From an uncultured Microcaldota archaeon (GTDB lineage: Archaea > Micrarchaeota > Micrarchaeia > CAILAH01): DNA of 36,117 nucleotides. This document shows positions 8,613 to 17,547 of this stretch, in pieces. The stretch lies in the NCBI GenBank assembly GCA_903832205.1, contig CAILAH010000013.1, forward strand, positions 1-36,117. Reading direction: 5' to 3'. The translations under genes and the position numbers were made by a program. The notes below the pieces were generated by a model that worked only from the letters and a program-made list of their open reading frames with translations, made no database searches and had not been told where the DNA came from. Position 1 is the first letter of the stretch. Each line of letters starts with the position of its first letter.

Positions 8613-8723
8613 CGACCGGGAATCGAACCCGGGTCTGGGGATTTCTGCATTTCTGGCATTCTTTTTCGGCGAACCGAAAAAGATGTCCACAGTCCCCCAT
8701 GTTACCATTGCACTATCGCGGCC
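8608..8723 (-). tRNA. tRNA-His (GTG), encoded G-1, anticodon-loop intron 8643-8686
   Basis: Acceptor GCCGCGA/TCGCGGC with extra G-1:C73; T arm CCGGG TTCGATT CCCGG; anticodon stem GGGGA/TCCCC; anticodon at 8688-8690; no encoded CCA. Confidence 0.9.
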
Positions 8724-8758
8724 ATGAATAGGGAGCTCCGCCCCCTATGACCCCGGTA

Positions 8759-8781
8759 GTTTTGCGCCCGTGGCGCAAAAC
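8759..8781. repeat. Perfect 10-bp stem, 3-nt loop hairpin
   Basis: gttttgcgcc-cgt-ggcgcaaaac. Confidence 0.6.
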
Positions 8782-8822
8782 ACGAGGCCATTGCCTTAAT
8801 CGTTAGGGCATTTTTATTAGTC

Positions 8823-8840
8823 ATCACAAACTATTTAAAC
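8823..8840 (+). promoter_or_regulatory. Putative TATA promoter, duplicate of 133-150
   Basis: ATCACAAACTATTTAAAC about 30 bp upstream of ATG 8871. Confidence 0.6.
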
Positions 8841-8870
8841 CTCAGCTTTTCAGGCTTATTCGGTGTTAAA

Positions 8871-9611
8871 ATGCAGGTTAAAAAGTGGGACAGCCATTCC
8901 AATTCTCAAATTCGCAAGAAAGCCGTGACGGCATTCGGCGCCTGCGTCCTTGCGGCAGGCATATTCGCTTCAAGCCCTCTGCAGGCGGCGCCCTTAATCT
9001 CGGATGCAACCTACGTTTCACCCAAGGCCAAGGATGACGCCCCCAAAATCATACTCAATAAAATCCGCATCAGCCTAGATGGCCCGGATAATGACCAAAT
9101 TGATAACTCTTTCGCGATACATGTTCGCAAGGAACTTATGAAGTCCCTTGAATCCAGGCCCGCAATGGGCGAGCACAAAATCGGCGACACAAACTGTGTT
9201 GCTAGGGTTTCCGGCCTCCAGGTGGTTTGCGACAGCATGAAAGACGTCAAGCAGGTGTGCGAGGATGCAGGCAACAGGCACCAGACAAAAGACTGCGTGA
9301 AGGGCGCGCTTGAGAAGCTGGCCGGCCCTGTGAAGAAACTTTTGAAAAAGGCCCACGACCATTTTCTCAACCTCTGGAAAAAGGATTGCTCTATGAATGG
9401 CGCGGAATCCATAACGATAACAGATAAGGACGGGATGCTCAACTATGACTTGTACGTCTTCTATCCCGTAAATGACAAGCGCAGCTGCCCCGAAGAGCAG
9501 GGCGAGGCAACGCAAAGCACAAAATCCGGTGGCGGAGGCGTGGAACTGCAAACGAATCCCCCGCGCAAGAAAGTCTACAGCCCAAATGCAGATGCAGAGA
9601 AAGGCCGCTAA
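8871..9611 (+). CDS. Secreted hypothetical protein (Sec signal peptide, Cys-containing)
   Basis: Basic N-terminus, hydrophobic stretch, LQA|AP cleavage-like site; several Cys in the mature part. Confidence 0.7.
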   Translation: MQVKKWDSHSNSQIRKKAVTAFGACVLAAGIFASSPLQAAPLISDATYVSPKAKDDAPKIILNKIRISLDGPDNDQIDNSFAIHVRKELMKSLESRPAMGEHKIGDTNCVARVSGLQVVCDSMKDVKQVCEDAGNRHQTKDCVKGALEKLAGPVKKLLKKAHDHFLNLWKKDCSMNGAESITITDKDGMLNYDLYVFYPVNDKRSCPEEQGEATQSTKSGGGGVELQTNPPRKKVYSPNADAEKGR

Positions 9612-9656
9612 ATAGCCTTTTCTCATTATAAACTTTTTTCATCTATCTTATAGCGA

Positions 9657-10565
9657 GTGTTACTTATGTACGGTGGCAAAGACCATGATAAGGCAGGCGA
9701 GATCGCCAACCAAGTCCTGAAGAATGTGCGCAACAAGGTTAAGGTCGGCGCATCCCTGGCAGAAATCTGCGACCAGATTGAGAAGGAAATCGTGGATTTG
9801 GGCGCACAGCCCGCATTCCCCTGCAGCGTTGCGGTTAATGAGTATGCGGCCCACTACGCGCCGCTATTCGGCGACAAGTTGGTTGTCCCGGAAAACTCAA
9901 TCGCAAAGGTCGACTTCGGCGTGCACATTGACGGCTATATCTGCGACTGCGCAACGACCGTGAATTTCAATCCCGCCCTAACGCACCTGGAAAAAGCATC
10001 CAAGGAATCGCTCAAGGCGGCGGTGGAGATTGTAAAGGACGGCGTCACAATCGCAGAGCTGGGCAACACAATTCACAGGGTAATGCGCGAGAACAACGCA
10101 AGCCCCGTATTCAATCTCACTGGCCATAGCATGGACCAGCACATGATTCACGCGGGCCTAAGCATACTCAACCACGAGAACAACGTCCAGACAAAGCTAA
10201 CCGAGGGAATGGTGGTGGCGATTGAAACCTTCTCCTCCACGGGTGCGGGCTATGTGCACGACCGCGGCAGGCCGGGCATTTACTCAATCATAAACCCGAA
10301 GAACGTGCGAAACGCGGCCGCACGCAAAATCCTCTCGCACTTTTACACGGAAAGGAAAACGCTTCCCTTTGCGGAGAGATGGCTCCACAAAATTGAAAGC
10401 TCAAGCTTCGCAATCCAGAACGCGCTCCGCGAGCTTGGATCTTTTGAAGTGATAATGCCCTACCCCCCGCTGAGCGAGCTGACGGGCGCAATGGTATCAC
10501 AGCACGAATGCACGCTTCTGGTGGAAAAGAACGGCTTCCACATTATCGGAGGGGACTACCCCTAG
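9657..10565 (+). CDS. map: Methionine aminopeptidase type II
   Basis: AKVDFGVHIDGYICDCATTV, GHSMDQHMIHAG, AIETFSSTGAGYVHDRG, TLLVEKNGFHIIG; GTG 9657 or ATG 9666. Confidence 0.93.
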   Translation: MLLMYGGKDHDKAGEIANQVLKNVRNKVKVGASLAEICDQIEKEIVDLGAQPAFPCSVAVNEYAAHYAPLFGDKLVVPENSIAKVDFGVHIDGYICDCATTVNFNPALTHLEKASKESLKAAVEIVKDGVTIAELGNTIHRVMRENNASPVFNLTGHSMDQHMIHAGLSILNHENNVQTKLTEGMVVAIETFSSTGAGYVHDRGRPGIYSIINPKNVRNAAARKILSHFYTERKTLPFAERWLHKIESSSFAIQNALRELGSFEVIMPYPPLSELTGAMVSQHECTLLVEKNGFHIIGGDYP

Positions 10566-10574
10566 GGTGAAAAC

Positions 10575-11213
10575 ATGGCAGGTACATTCATGCTTGACAA
10601 GCTAGGCTTCCTTCTTGCGCTCACCATGGGCGCCATAATCCTGGTGCTCGGCTACCCGCAGGGCATGCAGATGCTCATGCTGATGTTCATCTTCCTGCTC
10701 GTGAGCGTAATCGCAACAAAATACGGCACGCGCTCAAAGAAAAAGCTCAACATATTCGAAGGCGAGAGGGGCTGGAAAAACGTGGTCTCAAATGGCCTCG
10801 TCCCGACAGTGATGGCAATCGCCCTCTTCTTCACGGGCAACCCCATGTTCCTGCTCGCCTATGTCGCAAGCATCGCGAGCATCACGGCTGACAAGTTTGG
10901 GTCCGAGCTCGGCATATTCGATATCCCGTTCTTCCTCTGGGGCATGAAAAAGGTGAGGCCCGGCACGAGCGGCTCGGTCTCAGTGCTCGGCACGCTCGCA
11001 TCACTGAGCGGCGGGTTCGTAATCTCGCTCGGCTCGGTGTATCTGCTTTCAATCCCGATCTCAACCGCATTCTTCATAGGCCTGATTGGGTTCATGGGCG
11101 GTTTTGTTGACAGCCTATTCGGGATACTCGAGGAAAAGGGCATCGGCAACAAGTTCACCACAAATTTCATGTGCTCGCTCGCAGGCGCGCTCATGGTATG
11201 GCTTGTGTTCTAG
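10575..11213 (+). CDS. DUF92 (VTE6/TMEM19-like) membrane protein
   Basis: RGWKNVVSNGLVP, SITADKFGSELG, GTSGSVSVLGTLAS, GGFVDSLFG motifs typical of the DUF92 family. Confidence 0.85.
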   Translation: MAGTFMLDKLGFLLALTMGAIILVLGYPQGMQMLMLMFIFLLVSVIATKYGTRSKKKLNIFEGERGWKNVVSNGLVPTVMAIALFFTGNPMFLLAYVASIASITADKFGSELGIFDIPFFLWGMKKVRPGTSGSVSVLGTLASLSGGFVISLGSVYLLSIPISTAFFIGLIGFMGGFVDSLFGILEEKGIGNKFTTNFMCSLAGALMVWLVF

Positions 11214-11224
11214 GGTGTTAATGA

Positions 11225-12157
11225 ATGGAAACTTACGACATAATAGTGATTGGCGCGGGCCCGGCCGGCTCAGCCGCCGCAATCTACGCGAAGCGCTACG
11301 GCATGAATGTATTGATTGTCGAATCCGGAACAATCGGCGGCCAATTAAGCTGGGCATCAGAAATAGAGAATTACCCCGGCGTCCCGAAAATGACCGGGAT
11401 GGATTATGCGGAGAGCATCCGCAAGCACCTCGAGCACCTTAAGATTCCTTTGCAGATGGAGACAGTCAATTCCATCCGCAAGCTAAATGGCAAATTCGAG
11501 CTTGAGCTCTCTTCAGGCTCAAAGCTTACCACGCTCAGCGTCATTCTTGCAACCGGCTCATCGCACAGGCACCTGGACGTCGCCGGCGAGGAGGCATTCT
11601 TCGGCAAGGGCGTCTCCTACTGCGCAACCTGTGACGGCTATTTCTTCAAGGGCCGCACGGTCGCCGTAATCGGCGGCGGCAACTCCGCGCTCACATCCGC
11701 CCTCTACCTGGCGGGCATCGCAAAGAAAACATACCTGGTGCACAGGCGCGACGGCTTCCGCGCGGAGCAGGCAATCATTGACAAGCTCATGAAAGACCCG
11801 CGCATTGAGGCAAAATTAGGGTTCGTCCCGCTTGCGCTTGAGGGCAACGATGTCCTGAAAAAAATAAAGCTGATGAATGTCTCGGACAATTCCGAATCCT
11901 ATCTGGATGTTGACGGCGTATTCGTCTCCGTGGGCGAGGACCCGAACAGCTCGCTCGCAAAACAGCTCGGCATCCCGCTTTCAGAAAAAGGATTTGTCCA
12001 AACGGATGAAAAGCAGGCCACCTCCATTCCCGGCTTTTACGCAGCAGGCGACCTGACGGGAAAAGGCTGGGCGCAGGCAATCAACGCCGCAGCACAGGGC
12101 ATGGCCGCGGGGATTGAATGCAGCATCTACATACAAGGCCTGAAAAAGAAGCACTAG
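11225..12157 (+). CDS. trxB: Thioredoxin-disulfide reductase
   Basis: GAGPAGSAAAIYAKR, CATCDGYFF redox motif, GGGNSALTSALYLA, YAAGDLTGKGWAQAINAAAQG. Confidence 0.95.
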   Translation: METYDIIVIGAGPAGSAAAIYAKRYGMNVLIVESGTIGGQLSWASEIENYPGVPKMTGMDYAESIRKHLEHLKIPLQMETVNSIRKLNGKFELELSSGSKLTTLSVILATGSSHRHLDVAGEEAFFGKGVSYCATCDGYFFKGRTVAVIGGGNSALTSALYLAGIAKKTYLVHRRDGFRAEQAIIDKLMKDPRIEAKLGFVPLALEGNDVLKKIKLMNVSDNSESYLDVDGVFVSVGEDPNSSLAKQLGIPLSEKGFVQTDEKQATSIPGFYAAGDLTGKGWAQAINAAAQGMAAGIECSIYIQGLKKKH

Positions 12158-12502
12158 CTATTCAATCGCAACAATCTCATTTTCTTTCGTTATCTTAAGG
12201 CTCGTTGAATTCCCGCTCCCCCTATACTCAACCTCGCAGTCAACATTCCTCTTCTCGCCATTCACGCCAATCTCCTTTCCGCCCCCTTCAACGGTTGCAG
12301 CATTCCTGAATTCCACCTCAAGCGTGCCCGTATTTGCACACAGCACATTAACCTTATGCGCCAGCTCATCCGCATAGGCAGAGCTCTCCAGCTTTCCCAT
12401 TGCGCCCTGCACAGCGTCCATAAAATTGTTCATGTACACATACCACACCCCGATGTACACGAGGAAAACAAGCATTACAATGAGCATCTCGGTGCTAATC
12501 AT
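12158..12502 (-). CDS. Pilin-like / membrane-anchored small protein
   Basis: MISTEMLIVMLVFLVYIGVWYVY N-terminal hydrophobic helix with S+3/E+5 pattern; directly follows a class III pilin-like gene. Confidence 0.55.
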   Translation of the reverse strand: MISTEMLIVMLVFLVYIGVWYVYMNNFMDAVQGAMGKLESSAYADELAHKVNVLCANTGTLEVEFRNAATVEGGGKEIGVNGEKRNVDCEVEYRGSGNSTSLKITKENEIVAIE

Positions 12503-12564
12503 TCAAACCACAACAGATAGCTATACGGGGGAGCGTGAATGCCCCTCCATCTCAGAACTACTGG

Positions 12565-12804
12565 CTAATCACAGGTGTTGAAAGAGCACGAGTTGCTCTT
12601 GCACTGCCCGTTTGTCGAGCAGTAGGCACCCTTCTCCAAAAGCTGCGAAGACTCATTGCCAACGCCCAGTATGGCGTTGCTCCTGTTCTCCACCATTGCG
12701 CCCGCATTGGTGGCGGTCTTCTGAAGCTGGGTCACCAGTATGAAAGCTATCGCCAGTATTGCGGCAAGTATCAGTATCATCTCAATAGAAATCTGGCCTT
12801 TCAT
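12565..12804 (-). CDS. Class III signal peptide pilin-like protein
   Basis: MKGQISIEMILILAAILAIAFILV matches the class III QxSxE motif; start moved to ATG 12804 from the ORF call at 12909. Confidence 0.8.
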   Translation of the reverse strand: MKGQISIEMILILAAILAIAFILVTQLQKTATNAGAMVENRSNAILGVGNESSQLLEKGAYCSTNGQCKSNSCSFNTCD

Positions 12805-12856
12805 AAACCCCTTACTGCACCCAAACTTTATATTCTTATACAAATCCAAATTTGCC

Positions 12857-13597
12857 ATGGCGGAGCTAACTGCCCTCGGGAAGACAATGATTGAATTCAA
12901 CGGCACCAAAGGCTATGCTGAAGATATTCGCCCCGGAAGCAGGGATGAGCTCCTACTGCAGAATTACAGGAAAGCCCAGGAAAAAATACGCCTTGGAAAT
13001 CTCATTAAGGTGGAGGACATCTTTTTGAGAGCCGGCTGCACTGGCCCAGAATATCTTCCCGCATTCAAGTCGCTGCTCAGGAACTGCGTTTACCCGCCAA
13101 TCTGCCTTCCGCTCAGCACTGAGTACAGGCTCATGGCGCCCGTAATCTCCGTTGATGAGGTCTATTACGCAAGCCCGCAGCACGGCGAGCTCATTGTTGC
13201 GGCGGTTGCCTTCTTCGGCGTAATCGGGCCGGCAGTATCGGGCTATTATAAGTCAGGCCGCACTATTCGCCAGAATCCCTTGGGTATCAATCAGAAAAAA
13301 TTCATCGATTCCCAGCTGGCCCTCCTTACTTCGCAGAGAATGGTGCTAAATATTGAGGGCAGGGAACTCGTGTTTGACGCCAACAAGATCGCGCTTGCAT
13401 GGCTAATAAGGGGTTACTACGTTGAGAATTACGATTCCCTTGCGGCATACCTAGACCGCAAGCTCACCGACAAATTCCTGCACAAAGTCTATTGTTTCAC
13501 GGCGCCCTACCTGGACGGCACCCTTAACGTAATGCTCATAAAAGGGGAGAAGGAAATCAGGGTGAATTGGCGCACAAAAACCGGAGAGAGCATCTAA
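12857..13597 (+). CDS. Hypothetical protein
   Basis: ORF from ATG 12857 (MAELTALGKTMIEF) after a TATA-like tttatattctta; no family recognised. Confidence 0.65.
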   Translation: MAELTALGKTMIEFNGTKGYAEDIRPGSRDELLLQNYRKAQEKIRLGNLIKVEDIFLRAGCTGPEYLPAFKSLLRNCVYPPICLPLSTEYRLMAPVISVDEVYYASPQHGELIVAAVAFFGVIGPAVSGYYKSGRTIRQNPLGINQKKFIDSQLALLTSQRMVLNIEGRELVFDANKIALAWLIRGYYVENYDSLAAYLDRKLTDKFLHKVYCFTAPYLDGTLNVMLIKGEKEIRVNWRTKTGESI

Positions 13598-13598
13598 C

Positions 13599-14753
13599 TT
13601 ATTTTTTGCCTGGCACATAGCTTTCAACGGCCATGTCTGCAAAGTCGCACGCGCCCTCGTTGTAATCCACAACGCCGTGCGCAAAATAGTTTTCGTACGC
13701 GGCATCCTTCCATATTGCATATGCTTGTGCCGTATCCGCCGCCATGCTCACATTCTCCATTATCTTCGCAAGCTGGAGAGGATTATCCATCCCGGCCGCA
13801 AACGTTGCCTCGCCTATCTCCGGGAACTGCCCCAGATAGCCGCTTGTAAGGTGCCTCTGCTTTTCAACCGCCCCAATCAGCTTATCATCGACCTTTGGAA
13901 ACTTCATCTGCGCAAGAAGCTTCACAATCTTGAGCTCATCAGTTGGCTGGTACTCGCCCGTCATCTTGATGAGATTCGCATAGAACCTATACTGTATCGC
14001 ATGCAGCCTTGAGGCAACGCCTCTCAGCCATTCCGGATAGCTCGTGAGCGGGTTTCTCGCATAGAGCCTCACAATGCTCTCGCCGAGCACTGCCCACACA
14101 TGCGGCTTGTCCTTCGTTAATTCGTTCTCCTTAAGGAACTGCAAATCCCCATTATGCATCCTCTCATTGCCAACAAAGAAGCATCGCCTCTCAACAACGC
14201 GGAACCCGGAGGCCTCCAGCAGCGCGTCGCATATCTTCATGCTCACCGCGACAATCGCCTTCTCATCCGCATTCACGTCGAACCTGCTGAGCCTTATCAC
14301 ATCCGCCAGAGTCTTCTCGTGCTCTATGAGCGCAAACGCAACCGTGGCCAGCTCCTCCCTATTTAGAGAAAGGCAATCATCAGGCATAACGCCCCATGCC
14401 TCCTTCGCAGTCTTGGTAAAATATGACGCATAGGCAATCCACTTGGCGCCCTCAGCGCCGTGGGGCACCTTCTCTGTCGGCTGCCTCACTATATCATGCA
14501 AATAGCCCGCAAGCTCTGCAGTATCCGCGACATGCTTTACAGCTTCGGCCACGTCATCAATTGAGTAAATATAAGATTTGTCCCTGCTCTCGCCAATCCC
14601 TTCCTTCTTGGCAATCCCCTCGGCAAGTATTCTCCCGTACCTTGCCACATTGGTGACATGCGTCTCGTCATGCGCATGGCTCAGGATTCCCTTCTTTCGC
14701 CTCTGGGCGAACGCCCTCTCCATCATTTCCTTTGCCTTCTGGGCTTCAATCAT
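13599..14753 (-). CDS. HD-domain phosphohydrolase-like protein
   Basis: HAHDETHVTNVARYGRILAEGIA, ELAGYLHDIVR motifs; internal ATG 14753 preferred. Confidence 0.75.
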   Translation of the reverse strand: MIEAQKAKEMMERAFAQRRKKGILSHAHDETHVTNVARYGRILAEGIAKKEGIGESRDKSYIYSIDDVAEAVKHVADTAELAGYLHDIVRQPTEKVPHGAEGAKWIAYASYFTKTAKEAWGVMPDDCLSLNREELATVAFALIEHEKTLADVIRLSRFDVNADEKAIVAVSMKICDALLEASGFRVVERRCFFVGNERMHNGDLQFLKENELTKDKPHVWAVLGESIVRLYARNPLTSYPEWLRGVASRLHAIQYRFYANLIKMTGEYQPTDELKIVKLLAQMKFPKVDDKLIGAVEKQRHLTSGYLGQFPEIGEATFAAGMDNPLQLAKIMENVSMAADTAQAYAIWKDAAYENYFAHGVVDYNEGACDFADMAVESYVPGKK

Positions 14754-14823
14754 AAAATCCCTTCGTGTATGTACTCTTAGGGTTATATTCAGGTTTTTAT
14801 ACTTTGTTATTATAGGAATTAAC

Positions 14824-15597
14824 ATGATAGTGGCCATCAAGCTCGGCGGCAGCATAATCACGCAGAAGTCAAGATTCAAGACGCCAGAACCCGCGGCAAT
14901 TGACGCGCTGTGCGCTCTCATAGGCGAATACCATAAAAAAGGCGTAAAGTTCATTGTGGTGCACGGCGCAGGCTCCTACGCGCACATTCCCGCAAAGGAG
15001 TATGGCCTCGCCGACGGCATAAAAACCGAAGAGGGCTTGGTGCACTATGCGTCCGTGCACTCGCTCTGCGAGGAGCTCTCCACAATCATAACCAATTCGC
15101 TCATTAGGCACGGCGTCCCCGCAATCTCATTCCATCCGGCAACATTTGTCACGCAAAACAAGAAACTCCCGGTGAAAATAGACGACAAGCTTCTCCTGCG
15201 CTATCTGAAGGAGGGCTTTGTTCCGGTAACTCACGGCGATGTCGTCCTTGACAAATCTCTCCGCACCTCAATCATCTCAGGTGATGGGCTGATGGACCAT
15301 TTCGGAAAAGAGCTCGCTGACAAGCTGATTTATGCGAGCGATGTGGACGGCCTTCTCTCCTCTCTTGACGTTAAAGGCGAGCTAATCAGGGATGTGACAA
15401 AGAAGAATTTTGACGGCGTCTACAGGATGGTGAGCGGCTCGCAGCACACGGATGTTACGGGCGGCATGTCCGGCAAGATAAAAAACCTCATGACGCTCAA
15501 ATGCCCCACCTATCTTGTGAATGGAAAGCACCCCAACAGGATACGCAGCATCCTAGACGGAAAGAAGGACATCTACACGAAGTTCACGCCTGGGTGA
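14824..15597 (+). CDS. ipk: Isopentenyl phosphate kinase
   Basis: IVAIKLGGSIIT, VVHGAGSYAHIPAKEYGL, VTHGDVVLD, ISGDGLMDHFGKELADKLIYASDVDGLL: amino-acid-kinase fold with IPK active-site His. Confidence 0.9.
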   Translation: MIVAIKLGGSIITQKSRFKTPEPAAIDALCALIGEYHKKGVKFIVVHGAGSYAHIPAKEYGLADGIKTEEGLVHYASVHSLCEELSTIITNSLIRHGVPAISFHPATFVTQNKKLPVKIDDKLLLRYLKEGFVPVTHGDVVLDKSLRTSIISGDGLMDHFGKELADKLIYASDVDGLLSSLDVKGELIRDVTKKNFDGVYRMVSGSQHTDVTGGMSGKIKNLMTLKCPTYLVNGKHPNRIRSILDGKKDIYTKFTPG

Positions 15598-15663
15598 CAC
15601 TTCGTCAATTGTCCCCCCTGGGTTTCGATACCCTTATATCCCTAACCTCCAACAATATCTTAT

Positions 15664-16200
15664 ATGAAGCTTCTAATCGGCATAAGCGGCGCCTCGGGCA
15701 TGCCCTATGCAAAGGCGCTCATTGATGAATTGAAAAAGCAGGGCCACGATGTAAAGGCCGTCATAAGCAAAGGCGCAAGGAATGTCGCCAAGTACGAGCA
15801 CACCACACTTCCCAAATCCGACTATGACGAAGGGGACCTTGCGGCACCGTTCGCATCCGGCTCCTACCAGTTTGACGGCATGGTCATTATTCCCTGCTCG
15901 CTCAAAACCCTTGGCGAGGTTGCGCACGGCATAGGCGGGACGCTTGTGACGCGCGCAGCAGAGGTGTGCCTCAAAGAGAGGAGGAAGCTCATACTGGTAG
16001 TGCGTGAAACCCCGCTCTCACTTATCGCAATCGAGAACATGCGCCTCGTCACTCTCGCAGGCGGTGTCATTATGCCTGCAGCACCGGGCTTCTATTCTGA
16101 CTCAAAAAGCGTCAACGACCTTGTGAATTTCATGGTGGGCCGTGTTATGGACCAGCTTGGCGTGAAGCACAATGTTTACAGAAGGTGGAAAGGCAAATAA
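15664..16200 (+). CDS. ubiX: UbiX flavin prenyltransferase
   Basis: LIGISGASGMPYAKALID, IIPCSLKTLGEVAHGI, LILVVRETPLSLIAIENM. Confidence 0.93.
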   Translation: MKLLIGISGASGMPYAKALIDELKKQGHDVKAVISKGARNVAKYEHTTLPKSDYDEGDLAAPFASGSYQFDGMVIIPCSLKTLGEVAHGIGGTLVTRAAEVCLKERRKLILVVRETPLSLIAIENMRLVTLAGGVIMPAAPGFYSDSKSVNDLVNFMVGRVMDQLGVKHNVYRRWKGK

Positions 16201-16233
16201 TGTTTGTTGCTGATATTCAACAAAGGTGTTCAT

Positions 16234-17538
16234 ATGAAGTCATTGCGCGAATTCATTTACGATCTTGAAAAGGAAGGGATACTGAAAAAGGTAAAGAGGC
16301 CCGTTTCGCTCAAGTATGAGCTCGCATCGGTGCTCTACCACGCGGGCGAGACTCCCGTTCTCTTTGACAAGATAAGCGAATCGGAAATCCCTGTCGTTGG
16401 CAATGTGTTCGCGAACAAGGGGCTGGTTGCAAAATACCTGAACGTGCGCAGGAATGAGTTAACCAAGGCGCTTGCAACGGCCATCAGCCAGCCGTCAAAT
16501 CCTGGGGAGGTTCCGCCCGCAGAAGCGCCCGTGATGCAAAACATAATTGAAAATCCGGACTTCACCAAATTTCCCATTCCCCTTCATACTGAAAAGGACG
16601 GCGGCCCCTACATTGCTTCGGCAATAATCGTTGCAAACGACCCGGAGCACGGGCGCAACTCCTCATTCCACAGGATGATGCTCATTGATAAGGACAAGTT
16701 CGCAGTGCGCATACTTCCCCGCCACCTCAACGAGTACATTGAGCGCGCGGGCGGTGAATTGCGCGTCGCAGTTGTGGTGGGCGCTTCCATCAACGTGCTT
16801 CTCGCATCCGCAATCTCAGTTGACGTGAAGGATGATGAGTTCAGGATTGCAAACACGCTCATGCCGTTCAATACTGTGCAGCTGCCCGACAGCAACATAA
16901 GCGTCCCCGCAGATGCGGAGATGGTATTCGATGCCACCATAACCAAGGAGATGCACGATGAGGGCCCGTTCGTGGACCTCACTGAAACGCTCGACATCGT
17001 AAGGTCGCAGCGCGTGATGAAGGTGCACCGCATCTACCACAGGAACAAACCCATTTTCCACACGCTTCTTCCCGGCGGATTCGAGCACAAGATTCTGATG
17101 GGAATGCCGCGTGAGCCCACAATATTCCTTGAAGTTGGAAAGGTCGCGGAATGCACCGGCGTCAACATAACGCCAGGCGGCTGCTCCTGGCTCCACGGCG
17201 TCATCTCAATAAAAAAGAAAAATGAGGATGACGGCAAGAATGCGATTGAGGCCGCGTTCAAGGGCCACAAGTCCATGAAGCACGTCATAATCGTTGACGA
17301 TGATATCGACATCTACAACCCGCTTGAGGTTGAGTGGGCAATAGCCACGCGATTCCAGGCAAATAAGGACATGATAGTCAAGGTTAACGAGAAGGGCTCT
17401 TCGCTCGACCCGTCCGCCGATCCCAACACCTACATCACAACCAAGGTCGGGATTGATGCAACAAAGCCGCTGGTCGCGCACGGGAAGAATTACGACAAGG
17501 TGAAGTTCGTCCCGCTCAACATTGGCGATTATATCTAA
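16234..17538 (+). CDS. UbiD-family decarboxylase, likely trans-anhydromevalonate 5-phosphate decarboxylase
   Basis: UbiD-family sequence (SLREFIYDLEKEGILKKV, HRMMLIDKDKFAVRI, DDIDIYNPLEVEWAIATRFQ); context adjacent to UbiX and AcnX subunits. Confidence 0.88.
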   Translation: MKSLREFIYDLEKEGILKKVKRPVSLKYELASVLYHAGETPVLFDKISESEIPVVGNVFANKGLVAKYLNVRRNELTKALATAISQPSNPGEVPPAEAPVMQNIIENPDFTKFPIPLHTEKDGGPYIASAIIVANDPEHGRNSSFHRMMLIDKDKFAVRILPRHLNEYIERAGGELRVAVVVGASINVLLASAISVDVKDDEFRIANTLMPFNTVQLPDSNISVPADAEMVFDATITKEMHDEGPFVDLTETLDIVRSQRVMKVHRIYHRNKPIFHTLLPGGFEHKILMGMPREPTIFLEVGKVAECTGVNITPGGCSWLHGVISIKKKNEDDGKNAIEAAFKGHKSMKHVIIVDDDIDIYNPLEVEWAIATRFQANKDMIVKVNEKGSSLDPSADPNTYITTKVGIDATKPLVAHGKNYDKVKFVPLNIGDYI

Positions 17539-17547
17539 GGTGAAACC

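Noticed and set aside
7741-8620. CRISPR array
   Set aside because: Repeats are hairpin units without regular spacers, and no cas genes are present in the window.
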